The translations under genes and the position numbers were made by a program. A stretch of 64,000 nt of DNA from Candidatus Methylopumilus planktonicus (lineage in GTDB: Bacteria > Pseudomonadota > Gammaproteobacteria > Burkholderiales > Methylophilaceae): contig NZ_LN827929.1 of assembly GCF_000981505.1 (NCBI RefSeq), positions 372,001 through 436,000 on the forward strand, given 5' to 3'. Below, piece after piece: positions 39,285 to 50,680 of this stretch (the first letter of the stretch is position 1; every line of letters begins with the position of its first letter). The notes under the pieces were generated by a model. That model searched no databases. It was not told the origin of the DNA and saw only the letters and a list, made by a program, of their open reading frames with translations.

Positions 39285-40956
39285 ATCAAAAAAAATTGAC
39301 CATACTGCTTTAAATGCCCTCGTTAATTCAGGACTTAATCGTCATTTGGCAAAGTTTTATTCAGCCCGCGGTATTAAGCATATAGATGACGCCACACTCT
39401 TAATTGAGAAAATTATTCCTCCGGAAGCTTTAACCAATAACACATTGATGGCATCTATCTTAGCGGACGCTATCTTACAAAAACATAAAATTCTTATCAT
39501 TGGTGATTATGATACGGATGGTGCAACCTCAACGGCTGTCGGGGTAAGGGCGCTTAAGATTATGGGCGCTGATGTAGATTATCTGGTTCCTAATCGATTT
39601 GAATTTGGTTATGGTTTGACGCCTGAAATTGTTGATTTAGCAAAAGAAAAAAATCCTAAAATTATTATTACTGTCGATAACGGCATCGCAAGTGTAGAGG
39701 GTGTAAATCAAGCAAATCAATATGGTATTGATGTATTGGTTACAGATCATCATCTTCCTGGCGAAACATTACCTAGTGCTAAGTGTATTGTGAATCCTAA
39801 TCAGCATGGTTGTGACTTTCCAAGTAAATATTTATGTGGCGTAGGCGTTATTTTTTATGTGATGCTAGCCTTGAGAGCTGAACTTAGAAAACGAGATTAT
39901 TTTAAAGATAATATAGAGCCTAACCTAATGCAGTTAATCGACCTTGTAGCTCTAGGTACGGTTGCAGATCTAGTACCTTTAGATCGTAATAATCGTACTT
40001 TAGTTGAATATGGTATTCGAAGAATCAGGTCAGGTCAGGCCAATCCTGGTATTCGAGCACTGATGGCATTAGCTAAAAAAAATCCATCGCAATTTCATAC
40101 TTCTGATCTTGCTTTTAGTATTGCACCAAGACTGAATGCTGCAGGAAGATTAGATGATATGACTTTAGGTATTCAATGTCTTTTATCTGATAGTTATGAG
40201 GATGCTCGATTTATTGCATCATCACTCGAAGCTTTAAATCTTAAAAGAAGATCAATTGAGTCTGAAATGAAAGATGGCGCCTCCATTCAATTACATGATT
40301 TAAATTGTGAGGCTCAATTTAGTATTGCGCTCTATGACCCTTCGTGGCATCAAGGTGTGATTGGAATTATCGCTTCTCGAATTAAAGACAAATATCATCG
40401 TCCCGTCATTGTATTTGCTAAGTCTGAAGAAGGAATCCTCAAAGGCTCAGGGAGATCCATTCAATCACTCCATTTAAGAGATGCTCTTGATCTTATTTCA
40501 AAAAAGGATCCAAGCATTCTTATCACATTCGGTGGTCATGCCATGGCTGCTGGGCTCACTATAAAAGAAAAGGATTTTGATCGCTTCGTCCATTTCTTTG
40601 AAGAAACAGTCAGAGGTTTAATTACATCAGACGACCTCGAATTAACTATTGAAGTTGATGATGCGCTTAATTTTTCAGAAGTGACTTATGAAGATGTAGA
40701 GCACATTAATTCGCAAGTTTGGGGGCAAGGTTTTCCTCTTCCTATTTTTGAAGGTGAATTTGAAGTTGTTGAGCAAAGAATCCTTGCAGATAAACATTTA
40801 AAGTTAAATCTCTTATTACAAAACAAGGTATTTGAAGCTATTTATTTTAATCACAGTGAGCACCTCCCTCGTAAGATAAAAGCGATCTATCAGGTTGATT
40901 CTAATGAGTTTAATGGCAATAAAAAAATTCAAATTCAATTAAGGATGTTGACCTAA
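39274..40956 (+). CDS. recJ: Single-stranded-DNA-specific exonuclease RecJ
   Basis: RecJ digests single-stranded DNA 5' to 3' in recombination, mismatch and base-excision repair. The 560-residue chain has the DHH-family motifs: IGDYDTDGATSTAVG near 74, VDNGIA near 132, VTDHHLPG near 159 and GTVADLVPLDR near 229. The DHHA1 motif is in FGGHAMAAGLTI near 421, and an OB fold forms the C-terminus. Length is a little under E. coli RecJ (577). The ATG lies inside the preceding gene, so translation is probably coupled. Confidence 0.96.
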   Translation: MFIKSKKIDHTALNALVNSGLNRHLAKFYSARGIKHIDDATLLIEKIIPPEALTNNTLMASILADAILQKHKILIIGDYDTDGATSTAVGVRALKIMGADVDYLVPNRFEFGYGLTPEIVDLAKEKNPKIIITVDNGIASVEGVNQANQYGIDVLVTDHHLPGETLPSAKCIVNPNQHGCDFPSKYLCGVGVIFYVMLALRAELRKRDYFKDNIEPNLMQLIDLVALGTVADLVPLDRNNRTLVEYGIRRIRSGQANPGIRALMALAKKNPSQFHTSDLAFSIAPRLNAAGRLDDMTLGIQCLLSDSYEDARFIASSLEALNLKRRSIESEMKDGASIQLHDLNCEAQFSIALYDPSWHQGVIGIIASRIKDKYHRPVIVFAKSEEGILKGSGRSIQSLHLRDALDLISKKDPSILITFGGHAMAAGLTIKEKDFDRFVHFFEETVRGLITSDDLELTIEVDDALNFSEVTYEDVEHINSQVWGQGFPLPIFEGEFEVVEQRILADKHLKLNLLLQNKVFEAIYFNHSEHLPRKIKAIYQVDSNEFNGNKKIQIQLRMLT

Positions 40957-40972
40957 AGATGACATCCTTAAT
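40938..40972. repeat. Inverted repeat across the recJ stop codon
   Basis: ATTAAGGATGT (40938-40948) and ACATCCTTAAT (40962-40972) are perfect 11-base inverted copies with a 13-base loop that contains the recJ TAA. No T run follows on the plus strand, so it is not a standard terminator. It could protect the recJ mRNA end or serve as a rho-dependent stop before tpiA. Confidence 0.6.
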
Positions 40973-41025
40973 TGCCCATCCTGCCCCAACAAAGTAAAAT
41001 TCAACAAACTATTTAAGAGACTGTC

Positions 41026-41778
41026 ATGAGACGTAAAATCGTTGTTGGTAATTGGAAAATGAATGGTTCTTTGGCGTCTAATGAAAGACTTCTTAAAGCC
41101 TTGGTAGAAAAGATACCCCAAGCAATTTCGGTCGATATTGTCGTCTGTGCCCCTTATCCTTATTTGTTTCAAACACAATCCCATCTAAAGCATTCACCTA
41201 TTTTTTGGGGCGCCCAGAACGTGGCTAAGTATGAATCAGGCGCTTTTACAGGCGAAGTGAGTGTTTCCATGCTCAAAGAGTTTGGTGCAAGCTATGCGAT
41301 TATTGGCCACTCAGAGAGAAGTACGGCTTATTGCGAGTCCGATGAAAATATTGCTACCAAATTTATGATGGTTAAAAAAGCAGGTATGACGCCGATTCTA
41401 TGTGTGGGTGAAACTTTAATTGAGAGGGAAGCTGGCATCATGGAAAAAGTAGTATCTAAGCAGCTTGATACGATTATTGAAATGTACGGCGAAGAAATTT
41501 TTGATGAGACCGTAATTGCTTATGAGCCTATATGGGCTATTGGCTCTGACTTAGCAGCCTCTCCTGAGCAAGCGCAAGCAATGCATCAATTTATTCGTGA
41601 GAAATTATCCTCAAATACTGAGGTCATAAAGAGCCTCAAAATCATCTATGGAGGAAGCGTAAACCCTCAAAATGCGATACAATTATTCTCTATGCCAGAC
41701 GTAGACGGCGGACTCGTAGGACGAGCATCTTTAAATGCAAGTGATTTTGAGTCTATTTGTCATTCAGCCGAAATATAA
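41026..41778 (+). CDS. tpiA: Triosephosphate isomerase
   Basis: TpiA interconverts dihydroxyacetone phosphate and glyceraldehyde 3-phosphate in central carbon metabolism. The 250-residue TIM barrel has the catalytic lysine in VGNWKMNGS (near 12), the histidine in [10 protein letters not shown] near 96, the glutamate in [10 protein letters not shown] near 168 and the phosphate loop [11 protein letters not shown] near 207. All active-site residues are intact. It is followed by secG after 18 bases, an order common in proteobacteria. Confidence 0.98.
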   Translation: MRRKIVVGNWKMNGSLASNERLLKALVEKIPQAISVDIVVCAPYPYLFQTQSHLKHSPIFWGAQNVAKYESGAFTGEVSVSMLKEFGASYAIIGHSERSTAYCESDENIATKFMMVKKAGMTPILCVGETLIEREAGIMEKVVSKQLDTIIEMYGEEIFDETVIAYEPIWAIGSDLAASPEQAQAMHQFIREKLSSNTEVIKSLKIIYGGSVNPQNAIQLFSMPDVDGGLVGRASLNASDFESICHSAEI

Positions 41779-41796
41779 ATCAAAGAAAATAGGACT

Positions 41797-42147
41797 ATGG
41801 AAAATTTAGTAACAATTATTCATGTGATTGCATGCTTAGGCGTCATTGGTTTGGTGCTGATGCAACACGGTAAGGGCGCGGATATGGGTGCGGCTTTCGG
41901 AAGCGGATCATCAGGTAGTTTATTCGGCGTAAGTGGCTCATCGAATTTTTTAAGTAGAACAACAGCAATATTTGTTTTAGTCTTTTTTCTGACCAGCATT
42001 TCCTTGGCGTTCATCGCAGGTCAAAAATCAGGCACCGGAAGTGTGGTGAAAGAAACTGAGTCATCAGAAGTGCAAAAATCTTCTGAAACTAAAAGCAGCG
42101 AAGCTCAGTCAAATTCATCAAGTGGCGCTCAAAATATCCCAAAATAG
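41797..42147 (+). CDS. secG: Preprotein translocase subunit SecG
   Basis: SecG is a small membrane partner of SecYE that assists SecA-driven export. The 116-residue protein has two membrane segments (about 4-22 and 51-71). Between them lies the conserved QHGKGADMGAAFGSGSSGSL region, given up to 20 residues. The last 40 residues are Ser/Glu/Lys-rich and probably disordered, a lineage-specific tail. It sits between tpiA and tRNA-Leu(GAG), directly before the nuo operon. Confidence 0.95.
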   Translation: MENLVTIIHVIACLGVIGLVLMQHGKGADMGAAFGSGSSGSLFGVSGSSNFLSRTTAIFVLVFFLTSISLAFIAGQKSGTGSVVKETESSEVQKSSETKSSEAQSNSSSGAQNIPK

Positions 42148-42166
42148 AGACTGTTAAATCTATAAA

Positions 42167-42251
42167 GCCGTCGTGGTGGAATTGGTAGACACGCTATCTT
42201 GAGGGGGTAGTGACGAAAGTCGTGAGAGTTCGAGTCTCTCCGACGGCACCA
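42167..42251 (+). tRNA. tRNA-Leu(GAG)
   Basis: This 85-base class II tRNA has acceptor arms GCCGTCG and CGACGGC with an encoded CCA. The anticodon stem CTATC/GGTAG encloses TTGAGGG with anticodon GAG at 42201-42203, followed by a long variable arm. It lies 19 bases after secG and 39 bases before nuoA, so it is probably cut out of a longer transcript. Confidence 0.96.
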
Positions 42252-42290
42252 AATTAAGAAAATCATGTGGTATTTGTTTAAGGAATCGCT

Positions 42291-42647
42291 GTGCTGGAAA
42301 ATTATTTTCCAATTTTATTGTTCATATGCGTAGGACTTGCGGTTGGTGCAGGGCCTCTTCTCATCGGCAGCATTCTCTCACCTAATAAACCTGATAGCGA
42401 AAAAAACTCTCCATACGAATGTGGCTTCGAAGCTTTTGAAGATGCGCGTATGAAATTTGATGTGCGATATTATCTTGTCGCCATTCTCTTTATTTTATTT
42501 GATCTTGAAATAACATTTCTTTTTCCCTGGGCAGTCGTCATTCAAAAAATTGGTATGTTTGGATTTCTTGCCATGATGATTTTTCTAGCTATTTTAGTAG
42601 TTGGATTTATTTACGAATGGAAGAAAGGGGCCCTTGATTGGGAATAG
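42291..42647 (+). CDS. nuoA: NADH-quinone oxidoreductase subunit A
   Basis: NuoA is a small membrane subunit of complex I at the junction of the peripheral and membrane arms. The 118-residue protein has three membrane segments and the conserved loop [20 protein letters not shown] (about 40-59), then [18 protein letters not shown]. The start is GTG with the ribosome binding site AAGGA seven bases upstream; the next methionine is inside the conserved loop. It opens a 14-gene operon, 3 bases before nuoB. Confidence 0.96.
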   Translation: MLENYFPILLFICVGLAVGAGPLLIGSILSPNKPDSEKNSPYECGFEAFEDARMKFDVRYYLVAILFILFDLEITFLFPWAVVIQKIGMFGFLAMMIFLAILVVGFIYEWKKGALDWE

Positions 42648-42650
42648 CGA

Positions 42651-43127
42651 ATGAGCATTGAAGGCGTTATGGAAAAAGGATTTGTCACTACAAATCTAGA
42701 TACCCTTATTAATTACACACGCACAGGCTCTTTATGGCCTATGACTTTTGGCTTGGCTTGTTGCGCTGTTGAAATGATGCATGCGGGTGCGGCTCGATAT
42801 GACCTAGATCGATTTGGTGTTGTATTTAGACCAAGTCCGAGGCAGTCAGATGTCATGATCGTGGCAGGAACATTAGTGAACAAAATGGCACCTGCACTAA
42901 GAAAAGTCTACGATCAGATGGCAGAGCCTCGCTGGGTGATTTCGATGGGCTCTTGTGCAAATGGCGGTGGTTACTATCATTATTCTTATTCAGTTGTTCG
43001 TGGTTGTGATCGCATTGTTCCTGTTGATGTGTATGTACCTGGTTGCCCACCCACAGCTGAAGCTCTTATGTTTGGCATTATTCAGCTTCAAAATAAAATT
43101 AAACGAACCAATACGATTGCACGTTAA
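42651..43127 (+). CDS. nuoB: NADH-quinone oxidoreductase subunit B
   Basis: NuoB holds the terminal [4Fe-4S] cluster N2, which hands electrons to quinone. In the 158-residue chain the cluster cysteines are visible as adjacent cysteines in [10 protein letters not shown] (near 38), [13 protein letters not shown] near 104 and [10 protein letters not shown] near 134. The quinone-site surroundings look complete. It is the second gene of the nuo operon, with nuoC beginning 3 bases later. Confidence 0.98.
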   Translation: MSIEGVMEKGFVTTNLDTLINYTRTGSLWPMTFGLACCAVEMMHAGAARYDLDRFGVVFRPSPRQSDVMIVAGTLVNKMAPALRKVYDQMAEPRWVISMGSCANGGGYYHYSYSVVRGCDRIVPVDVYVPGCPPTAEALMFGIIQLQNKIKRTNTIAR

Positions 43128-43130
43128 TCC

Positions 43131-43724
43131 ATGAGCTCAGTTGAAACTTTACTTAAAGAAACAAAATCTATTTTTGGTAAAGAAATAACTCGTGCATCCA
43201 TTGAGCATAATGAACTCACAATTGAAGTAAAGATCGACGATCTCCTAATAACTTTAAAAACCTTAAAACAACACAAAGCATTTGAATTCGTTCAGCTCAT
43301 TGATCTTTGCGGTGTTGATTACAAAGATTATGGTGAGGGTACTTGGACGAAATCTCGCTTTGCCGTTGTTTATCATTTTTTGTCGATAGAACATAATCAT
43401 CGGATTCGCGTAAGAACTTTTTCTAAAGAAGAAGACTTTCCATTATTTCCATCGATTATAGATTTATGGCCAGCTGCTAATTGGTATGAGCGTGAAGCTT
43501 TCGATTTATTTGGTTTTATGTTTACCGACCACCCTGACCTAAGACGCATACTGACTGATTATGGATTTGTAGGTTATCCATTCCGTAAAGATTTTCCGAT
43601 GATTGGTAAAGTTGAAGTGCGTTATGACGATGTACAAAAACGCGTGATTTACCAACCTGTTTCGATCGATGAAAGAAATAACGTCCCAAGAATCATTCGT
43701 GAAGAAGGTTTCCACAATGGCTGA
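43131..43724 (+). CDS. nuoC: NADH-quinone oxidoreductase subunit C
   Basis: NuoC is the 30-kDa-type peripheral subunit that packs against NuoD and contributes to the quinone pocket. The 197-residue protein shows the family signature [20 protein letters not shown] near 117-136 and [19 protein letters not shown] just after. NuoC and NuoD are separate genes here, not fused as in E. coli. Its last 8 bases overlap the nuoD start. Confidence 0.97.
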   Translation: MSSVETLLKETKSIFGKEITRASIEHNELTIEVKIDDLLITLKTLKQHKAFEFVQLIDLCGVDYKDYGEGTWTKSRFAVVYHFLSIEHNHRIRVRTFSKEEDFPLFPSIIDLWPAANWYEREAFDLFGFMFTDHPDLRRILTDYGFVGYPFRKDFPMIGKVEVRYDDVQKRVIYQPVSIDERNNVPRIIREEGFHNG

Positions 43725-44967
43725 GATTCGAAACTATACGATGAATTTTGGCCCCCAACACCCTGCAGCTCATGGCGTGTTGCGATTAGTATTAGAGCTT
43801 GATGGCGAAGTCATTCAGCGTGCAGATCCTCATATTGGATTACTTCATCGCGGCACAGAAAAGTTAGCTGAGAATAGAACGTACTTACAAACCGTTCCTT
43901 ATATGGATCGTTTAGATTATGTATCCATGATGGCGAATGAGCATGCTTATGTTTTGGCTATTGAAAAATTATTAAATATAGATGTGCCACTTCGTGCTCA
44001 ATATATCCGCGTGATGTTTGATGAAATTACACGTATCTTAAATCATTTATTATGGTTAGGCGCGCATGCACTTGATGTAGGCGCTATGACTGTTTTCTTA
44101 TATGCATTTCGAGAAAGAGAAGATCTCTTTGATTGTTATGAAGCGGCATCAGGTGCCAGAATGCATGCAGCATATTATCGTCCTGGCGGTGTTTATCGTG
44201 ATCTCCCTGATCGCATGCCTCAATTCGAATCTAGTTTGAAAAACAAAAAAGAATTAGATGGTTTAAATCAAAATCGTAGCGGTTCACTTTTAGATTTTAT
44301 TGAAGATTTTTCAAATCGCTTTCCAACATATGTAGATGAATATGAAACGTTATTAACAGATAACCGTATATGGAAACAGCGCACAGTTGGTATTGGTGTT
44401 GTGGATCCTGATCGAGCAATAGCGCTTGGTATGACAGGACCTATGTTAAGGGGATCAGGTATTGCATGGGATCTAAGAAAAAAACAACCTTATGAAGTAT
44501 ACGACCGGCTTGATTTTGATATTCCTATTGGTGTTAATGGAGATTGTTACGACCGATACCTCGTTCGTATAGAAGAATTTAGACAATCTAATCACATTAT
44601 TAAGCAATGCATAGACTGGTTAAGAAAAAATCCAGGCCCTGTAATTAGTGATAATCATAAAGTAGCACCTCCGACCCGATCTGCTATGAAGGAAGATATG
44701 GAAGCTATGATTCACCACTTTAAATTATTTACAGAAGGTTTTCATATCCCAGCAGGTGAGGCATACGCTGCAGTCGAACACCCCAAGGGTGAATTTGGTA
44801 TCTATTTAATTTCAGATGGTGCAAATAAGCCTTATCGGTTAAAAATACGGGCCGCAGGATTTCCGCATTTGGCAGCATTAGATGAAATGACACGTGGTCA
44901 TATGATATCTGACTTGGTTGCCATTATTGGCACGCAAGATATTGTGTTTGGTGAGATTGATCGGTAA
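43717..44967 (+). CDS. nuoD: NADH-quinone oxidoreductase subunit D
   Basis: NuoD (49-kDa type) forms the quinone-reduction chamber with NuoB. I place the start at 43717, giving 416 residues and the normal opening [20 protein letters not shown]. The same frame is open to 43669, but that would add 16 residues encoded inside nuoC. A GAAGG ribosome binding site lies about 10 bases before 43717. The [13 protein letters not shown] segment near 22, [12 protein letters not shown] near 50 and the C-terminal DIVFGEIDR are typical. nuoE begins 4 bases later. Confidence 0.96.
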   Translation: MAEIRNYTMNFGPQHPAAHGVLRLVLELDGEVIQRADPHIGLLHRGTEKLAENRTYLQTVPYMDRLDYVSMMANEHAYVLAIEKLLNIDVPLRAQYIRVMFDEITRILNHLLWLGAHALDVGAMTVFLYAFREREDLFDCYEAASGARMHAAYYRPGGVYRDLPDRMPQFESSLKNKKELDGLNQNRSGSLLDFIEDFSNRFPTYVDEYETLLTDNRIWKQRTVGIGVVDPDRAIALGMTGPMLRGSGIAWDLRKKQPYEVYDRLDFDIPIGVNGDCYDRYLVRIEEFRQSNHIIKQCIDWLRKNPGPVISDNHKVAPPTRSAMKEDMEAMIHHFKLFTEGFHIPAGEAYAAVEHPKGEFGIYLISDGANKPYRLKIRAAGFPHLAALDEMTRGHMISDLVAIIGTQDIVFGEIDR

Positions 44968-44971
44968 AAAA

Positions 44972-45445
44972 ATGATACACACTGACGATATTAAATTAAT
45001 TGATAAAGAGTTAAAGAAATTTCCGGACAACCAAAAACGATCTGCAGTCATCTCCGCATTGCGCATAGTTCAAACGAGACATGGTTGGTTGTCGCATGAA
45101 CATATTTCTGATGTGGCTCATTACCTTGAAATGCCAGAAATCGCAGTGATGGAAGTTGCAACTTTTTATAATATGTTCAATTTAGAATCAAAGGGTAAGT
45201 ATCAAATCACTATATGTACCAATATTTCATGCATGTTAAGAAATTCTGATGAAATTGTGCAGCACTTAGAAAAAAAATTGGGCATTAGTTTTGGTGAGTT
45301 AACTAAAGATAAAAAGTTTTCACTGAAAGAAGGGGAGTGCATGGGAGCATGCAGCGGCGCACCCTTATGCTTAATTAACAATCACACCATGCATGAGCAT
45401 TTGACTACTGAAAAAATTGACAAGCTTATAGCGAGCCTTAAATAA
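44972..45445 (+). CDS. nuoE: NADH-quinone oxidoreductase subunit E
   Basis: NuoE carries the [2Fe-2S] cluster N1a next to the flavin subunit. I start it at 44972 (157 residues, MIHTDDIKLIDKELKK), 4 bases after nuoD. The frame is open upstream to 44918, but those 18 residues lie inside nuoD. Cluster ligands are CTNISC (near 84) and CMGACSGAPLC near 125. It reads directly into nuoF. Confidence 0.95.
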   Translation: MIHTDDIKLIDKELKKFPDNQKRSAVISALRIVQTRHGWLSHEHISDVAHYLEMPEIAVMEVATFYNMFNLESKGKYQITICTNISCMLRNSDEIVQHLEKKLGISFGELTKDKKFSLKEGECMGACSGAPLCLINNHTMHEHLTTEKIDKLIASLK

Positions 45446-46765
45446 ATGGTAATGCAAATAGATACTATTAAGCCCCATAAAATTTTTCCTAATCAAGATT
45501 TGGTTTGTCTAAGAACTATGGTTCATGACGACCCAGGTTCAATAAGCACCTATTTGAAATTAGGTGGGTATGAACAATTTAAAAAAATTCTTAAAAATAA
45601 AATAAAACCCGAAGCAATTCTTGCTGAATTAAAAACTTCAGGATTAAGAGGTCGCGGTGGTGCAGGATTCCCAACTGCTATTAAATGGTCTTTTATGTCT
45701 CGCGATTATGATGGGATTAAATATCTTGTATGTAACTCAGATGAGGGTGAGCCTGGCACATTTAAAGATCGTGACATTCTTAGATACAATCCACATCAAC
45801 TTATCGAAGGCATGCTGATAGCTGCTTATGTGATGGGCACTCGCACTGGTTATAACTATATCCATGGTGAGATCTGGCGTGAGTACGAGATTTTTGAAAA
45901 AGCACTCGATGAAGCAAGATCCCATGGCTTTTTAGGTGAAGATATTTTGGGCTCACATTTTAGTTTTGATTTGTATGCAGTGCATGGATATGGTGCTTAC
46001 ATATGTGGCGAAGAAACAGCTCTCATTGAATCGATTGAAGGTAAAAAGGGACAGCCGCGATATAAGCCACCTTTTCCAGCAACTTATGGTATTTATGGCA
46101 AACCTACTAATGTGAATAATACTGAAACATTTGCATCAGTACCTTGGATTTTAGAGCATGGTGGCCAGGCATTTCAAGATTTAGGCGTTGAAAACTCAGG
46201 CGGTGTTAAATTATTTTCTGTTTCAGGCCACGTTGAAAGGCCAGGTAATTATGAAATTAAAATGGGTACACCTTTTAGTGAATTATTAAATATGGCTGGC
46301 GGTATTTGGCATCGAAGGAAATTAAAAGCAGTGATTCCTGGCGGGCCCTCCACAGCCCTTGTTCCAGCAGCACTCATTGAAAATGCAACGATGGATTATG
46401 ATGGACTGCAAAAAATTGGGTCGAGTTTAGGAGCTGGCTCCGTGATTATCATGGATGATTCTACTTGTATGGTCACCGCTTTAAAGCGTCTTTCTTATTT
46501 CTTTTATGAAGAGTCTTGTGGTCAATGCACACCTTGTCGTGAAGGAACAGGTTGGGTTTATCGAGTCATCAAAAGAATTGTGGATGGCAAAGGCACCATG
46601 GAAGATCTTGATCTTTTAACGGATGTTAGTAAAAAAATTTCTGGCAGAACAATATGTGCTTTAGGCGACGCAGCCGCGACACCTGTATTAAGTTTTATTA
46701 AACACTTTAGACCTGAGTTTGAATATTTTATTGAACATGGTCATTCTATGATTAAAGCTAAATGA
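45446..46765 (+). CDS. nuoF: NADH-quinone oxidoreductase subunit F
   Basis: NuoF binds NADH and FMN and holds [4Fe-4S] cluster N3. The 439-residue chain shows the glycine-rich nucleotide site [16 protein letters not shown] near 66, the FMN/NADH segment [15 protein letters not shown] near 96 and [15 protein letters not shown] near 183. Cluster cysteines are in [12 protein letters not shown] near 354 plus a later cysteine in [10 protein letters not shown] near 398. A second ATG two codons downstream (45452) is an alternative start. It overlaps nuoG by 4 bases. Confidence 0.98.
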   Translation: MVMQIDTIKPHKIFPNQDLVCLRTMVHDDPGSISTYLKLGGYEQFKKILKNKIKPEAILAELKTSGLRGRGGAGFPTAIKWSFMSRDYDGIKYLVCNSDEGEPGTFKDRDILRYNPHQLIEGMLIAAYVMGTRTGYNYIHGEIWREYEIFEKALDEARSHGFLGEDILGSHFSFDLYAVHGYGAYICGEETALIESIEGKKGQPRYKPPFPATYGIYGKPTNVNNTETFASVPWILEHGGQAFQDLGVENSGGVKLFSVSGHVERPGNYEIKMGTPFSELLNMAGGIWHRRKLKAVIPGGPSTALVPAALIENATMDYDGLQKIGSSLGAGSVIIMDDSTCMVTALKRLSYFFYEESCGQCTPCREGTGWVYRVIKRIVDGKGTMEDLDLLTDVSKKISGRTICALGDAAATPVLSFIKHFRPEFEYFIEHGHSMIKAK

Positions 46766-49152
46766 CAATCACAATTGAAATTGATGGCAAGAAAATAAAA
46801 GTAGAAAAAAATACGACGATCATTGCCGCTGCAGATAAAGCAGGCATTCCGATTCCTCGTTTTTGCTATCACAAAAAATTATCGATCGCAGCAAATTGCC
46901 GTATGTGTTTGGTGGAAGTAGAAAAATTTAATAAACCATTACCCGCATGCGCTACCCAGGTTGCAGATGGAATGAAGGTTTCAACAAAATCTAAAATTGC
47001 TGTCGATGCACAGCAAAGTGTCATGGAATTCTTACTTATTAATCATCCTCTAGACTGCCCAATTTGCGATCAAGGCGGTGAGTGCGAGCTTCAAGATACT
47101 GCTGTTGCATTCGGTGGCGGTCAAACGCGTTATAAGGAAGAAAAACGTGTGGTATTTAATAAAAATATAGGCCCACTCATTTCAACAGATATGACCCGAT
47201 GTATTCAATGCACGCGATGTGTGAGATTTTTGCAGGAAGTCGGCGGAATGATGGAGCTAGGCATGGTCGGTCGAGGCGAGCATTCTGAAATTACCGCTTA
47301 CGTTGATCGCTCCATTCAATCAGAACTCTCTGGCAATATTATTGACTTGTGCCCTGTAGGCGCACTTACAAGTAAACCATTTAGATATAAAGCGCGTACA
47401 TGGGAGTTAATTAGAAGACCAACCTTTGCTCATCATGATAGTCTTGGCTCACCTCTTGAAGCGCATATTAAACAGAACAAAGTGATTAGAGTGCTGCCTC
47501 GTGAAGAGGAGTCAATTAATGAATGTTGGATTTCTGATCGTGATCGTTTTTCATATGAAGGCTTGAATAGTGAAGATCGCTTACAAGTTCCTATGATTAA
47601 AGAAAAAGGCCAATGGAAAGAGTCAGATTGGGAAACCGCTCTAGCACTTGTAAGTGAAAAATTAAAACATATCGTAGACCATCACGGCCCTGAGGAATTA
47701 GGTGTCTTAATATCGCCTCAAAGCACAATTGAAGAGGGGTTACTTGCTAAGAAAATAAGTAGCACATTAAAGTCACCTCATATTGATCATCGTATGCGTC
47801 AATCTGACTTTTCAATAAAACATCAAAACTCTCCCTGGTTAGGAAGTCGGATTGATGCAATCGGTCTCTTTGATCAATACCTTTTAATTGGCAGCAATAT
47901 AAGAAATGAACAGCCACTTTTAGCATCAAGAATTCGTAAGGCTGTGAATCATGGTGCCAATCTTTTTATAGTCAACTCAATAGATGCAGATCCTCTTATG
48001 ACTGTGTCTGAGAAAATGATTCAGGCCTCGCACATACTCCCTCAAGCCCTTGCAAAAATTTTAAAATCGATGACAGAAATAAAGGGTGTATTAAAAAAAG
48101 ATATTAAATTTATTAAAGCTGATATTGAAAAAGTTAAAACAGATAAAACAAGCGACGCAATAGCCGAGCATTTAATGAAAAATGTTTTAGCAGGTAAAAA
48201 AAATAATACATCTTTGCTTTTAGGCCAGGTAGCAGAAGAACATCCAGACTTCTCAACCATCTATAAACTTGCTTTTGAAATTTCAAAATTATCTCAGGCT
48301 ACTTTCGCTGTTTTACCCAGTTATGCAAATAGTGTCGGACTTCATGCCGCTAATGTTCTCCCTGAAGAAGATGGCTTAAATGCACGTTCGATGTTGGAGA
48401 AAAAATTAAAAGCTTATGTTTTCTTAAATATTGAGCCTCAATTAGATGGATCAAGTGCTCAGCTAATAGAAAATGCCATTGTTTCTTCAGATTTTACTGT
48501 TGCATTAACCTCATACAATTCGGAATACCTTAAAAATGTGGATGTGCTTCTGCCCATCTCACCATTTACAGAATCATCAGGTACGATCGTTAACATGGAA
48601 GGACGAGTTCAAAGCTACGCAGCGGTTACCCAGCCTCTAGGTCAATCGAGACCTGCCTGGAAAGTACTAAGAGTGCTAGCTAATCATCTTGATTTAAAAG
48701 GTTTTGATTATGAATCTAGTTTAGATGTCAAAGAAGCTCATATTAAATTTAAAAAACAATTTATCTCAAAAGAGCTTTCTAATGAAATTGATATCGTAAG
48801 TGATTACAAAATACGTAACACTAAACCTAAGCAATTTTCGCGTATTGGTGAAATGCATCAATACCTTATAGATCCAATTGTAAGACGAGCGCCCTCACTT
48901 CAAACAGCAATTAGAAAATCAAAAGCATTTGCAAAGCTGCATCCACTAGAGATGAAGACGTTAAGACTTAAAGAGAATGACAAAATTAAAGTCATGCAAG
49001 GTAACCAATGGGTAAATCTTTTAGTCATTGAAGATATAAGTATCCCGGAAGGATCTATTTACATACCAAGTGGTATTGATGAAACAGCCAATCTGTCTGA
49101 TATTTATGGCGATATCACAGTTAAAAAAGTAATTTCAAAGGGCGCATCTTAA
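46762..49152 (+). CDS. nuoG: NADH-quinone oxidoreductase subunit G
   Basis: NuoG is the large iron-sulfur subunit that carries electrons away from the flavin. The 796-residue protein starts with a [2Fe-2S] ferredoxin domain ([20 protein letters not shown], near 34-53). The His-Cys segment [14 protein letters not shown] near 98 follows, then a four-cysteine site ([10 protein letters not shown] near 152, ending IDLCPVGAL). A molybdopterin-oxidoreductase-like domain without catalytic role fills the rest. The C-terminal half is less conserved, as usual in the family. The downstream gene nuoH starts 1 base after the stop. Confidence 0.97.
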   Translation: MTITIEIDGKKIKVEKNTTIIAAADKAGIPIPRFCYHKKLSIAANCRMCLVEVEKFNKPLPACATQVADGMKVSTKSKIAVDAQQSVMEFLLINHPLDCPICDQGGECELQDTAVAFGGGQTRYKEEKRVVFNKNIGPLISTDMTRCIQCTRCVRFLQEVGGMMELGMVGRGEHSEITAYVDRSIQSELSGNIIDLCPVGALTSKPFRYKARTWELIRRPTFAHHDSLGSPLEAHIKQNKVIRVLPREEESINECWISDRDRFSYEGLNSEDRLQVPMIKEKGQWKESDWETALALVSEKLKHIVDHHGPEELGVLISPQSTIEEGLLAKKISSTLKSPHIDHRMRQSDFSIKHQNSPWLGSRIDAIGLFDQYLLIGSNIRNEQPLLASRIRKAVNHGANLFIVNSIDADPLMTVSEKMIQASHILPQALAKILKSMTEIKGVLKKDIKFIKADIEKVKTDKTSDAIAEHLMKNVLAGKKNNTSLLLGQVAEEHPDFSTIYKLAFEISKLSQATFAVLPSYANSVGLHAANVLPEEDGLNARSMLEKKLKAYVFLNIEPQLDGSSAQLIENAIVSSDFTVALTSYNSEYLKNVDVLLPISPFTESSGTIVNMEGRVQSYAAVTQPLGQSRPAWKVLRVLANHLDLKGFDYESSLDVKEAHIKFKKQFISKELSNEIDIVSDYKIRNTKPKQFSRIGEMHQYLIDPIVRRAPSLQTAIRKSKAFAKLHPLEMKTLRLKENDKIKVMQGNQWVNLLVIEDISIPEGSIYIPSGIDETANLSDIYGDITVKKVISKGAS

Positions 49153-49153
49153 G

Positions 49154-50185
49154 ATGGATGGTTTGATGACATCCACATTTGGAGTTTGGTGGCCTGACAT
49201 TGCCAAAACATTATGGATACTCTTAAAAATTGTAGCTGTCGTTTTGCCTTTAATGATATCTGTGGCTTACCTTACTTATTTCGAAAGGAAAGTTATTGGA
49301 TACATGCAAGTTCGTATCGGACCTAATCGTGTCGGTTATTTTGGATTGCTTCAGCCTATTGCGGATGCATTAAAGCTTTTATTCAAGGAAATTATTCTTC
49401 CTACAGCCTCAAATAAAGTTTTATTTTTCTTGGCGCCAATTTTGGCCATTGCTCCAGCTTTTGCAGCCTGGGCTGTGATCCCTTTTGATCTCAATTTGGT
49501 GATCGCAGATATTGATGCAAGTCTTTTGTATATCTTAGCCATGACATCTATCGCCGTGTATGGAGTTATTATTGCTGGTTGGGCTTCAAATTCTAAATAT
49601 GCTTTTCTAGGAAGTTTACGTTCCGCAGCTCAGATTGTGTCTTATGAAATTGCAATGGGATTTGCTTTAGTAGGCGTTTTAATGTGTGCTAATAGTTTAA
49701 ATCTAGGAAAAATTGTCATGGGACAAGAGGGTGGATTTTGGCATTGGTATATTTGGCCTTTATTTCCTTTATTTATCATCTACTTTATTAGTGCTGTAGC
49801 CGAAACAAATCGAGCGCCTTTTGATGTGGCTGAAGGTGAGTCAGAAATTGTGGCTGGATTTCACGTAGAGTATTCAGGCATGGGCTTTGCAGTTTTTTTC
49901 TTGGCAGAATATGCAAATATGATTTTAGTATCGATGCTTGCAGCATTGATGTTCTTAGGTGGATGGTTATCACCTATTCCATTTATTCCAGATAGCTTCT
50001 TATGGCTTTTAGTAAAAGTTGCATTTTTATTATTTTTCTTCTTATGGTTTAGAGCGACATTTCCTCGTTATCGATATGATCAGATCATGCGACTGGGTTG
50101 GAAAATCTTTATTCCAATCACTATTGCCTGGATTGTATTTATTGGAGGCATGATGCAAACCTCATGGGGATATTTATTTCACTAA
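49154..50185 (+). CDS. nuoH: NADH-quinone oxidoreductase subunit H
   Basis: NuoH forms most of the quinone entry channel in the membrane arm. The 343-residue protein has eight membrane segments; [20 protein letters not shown] near 42-61 and [20 protein letters not shown] near 217-236 are the hallmark loops with the acidic residues needed for coupling. nuoI starts at the next base after its stop. No second start is needed. Confidence 0.98.
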   Translation: MDGLMTSTFGVWWPDIAKTLWILLKIVAVVLPLMISVAYLTYFERKVIGYMQVRIGPNRVGYFGLLQPIADALKLLFKEIILPTASNKVLFFLAPILAIAPAFAAWAVIPFDLNLVIADIDASLLYILAMTSIAVYGVIIAGWASNSKYAFLGSLRSAAQIVSYEIAMGFALVGVLMCANSLNLGKIVMGQEGGFWHWYIWPLFPLFIIYFISAVAETNRAPFDVAEGESEIVAGFHVEYSGMGFAVFFLAEYANMILVSMLAALMFLGGWLSPIPFIPDSFLWLLVKVAFLLFFFLWFRATFPRYRYDQIMRLGWKIFIPITIAWIVFIGGMMQTSWGYLFH

Positions 50186-50677
50186 ATGATTAAAAAAACC
50201 AAACAATTCTTATCAAGTTTGATGCTCATTGAGCTTCTTAAAGGCATGCTCCTTACTGGCCGCTATTTCTTTGCAAGAAAGATTACCGTGCAATATCCGG
50301 AAGAAAGAACGCCCCAATCAAATCGCTTTAGAGGTCTTCATGCACTTCGTCGTTATGCAAACGGAGAAGAGCGATGTATTGCATGTAAATTATGTGAAGC
50401 AGTGTGCCCTGCCATGGCAATCACTATTGAATCCGAAGAGCGCGAAGATAAGACGAGACGTACGACACGTTACGACATTGATCTTACTAAATGTATCTTT
50501 TGTGGTTTCTGTGAAGAATCTTGCCCAGTAGACTCGATTGTTGAAACAAGAATTTTTGATTATCACGGTGAATCGCGAGGCGATTTGCTTTATACAAAAG
50601 AGATGTTACTTGCGGTGGGCGACAAATATGAAAAACAAATTGCAGAAGACCGTGCTCAAGATGAGAGGTTTCGATAA
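50186..50677 (+). CDS. nuoI: NADH-quinone oxidoreductase subunit I
   Basis: NuoI holds the two [4Fe-4S] clusters N6a and N6b that link NuoG to NuoB. The 163-residue protein has two ferredoxin motifs: [16 protein letters not shown] near 64-79 and [16 protein letters not shown] near 103-118. An amphipathic N-terminal helix lies on the membrane. It follows nuoH with no gap, and nuoJ comes 3 bases later. Confidence 0.98.
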   Translation: MIKKTKQFLSSLMLIELLKGMLLTGRYFFARKITVQYPEERTPQSNRFRGLHALRRYANGEERCIACKLCEAVCPAMAITIESEEREDKTRRTTRYDIDLTKCIFCGFCEESCPVDSIVETRIFDYHGESRGDLLYTKEMLLAVGDKYEKQIAEDRAQDERFR

Positions 50678-50680
50678 ATT

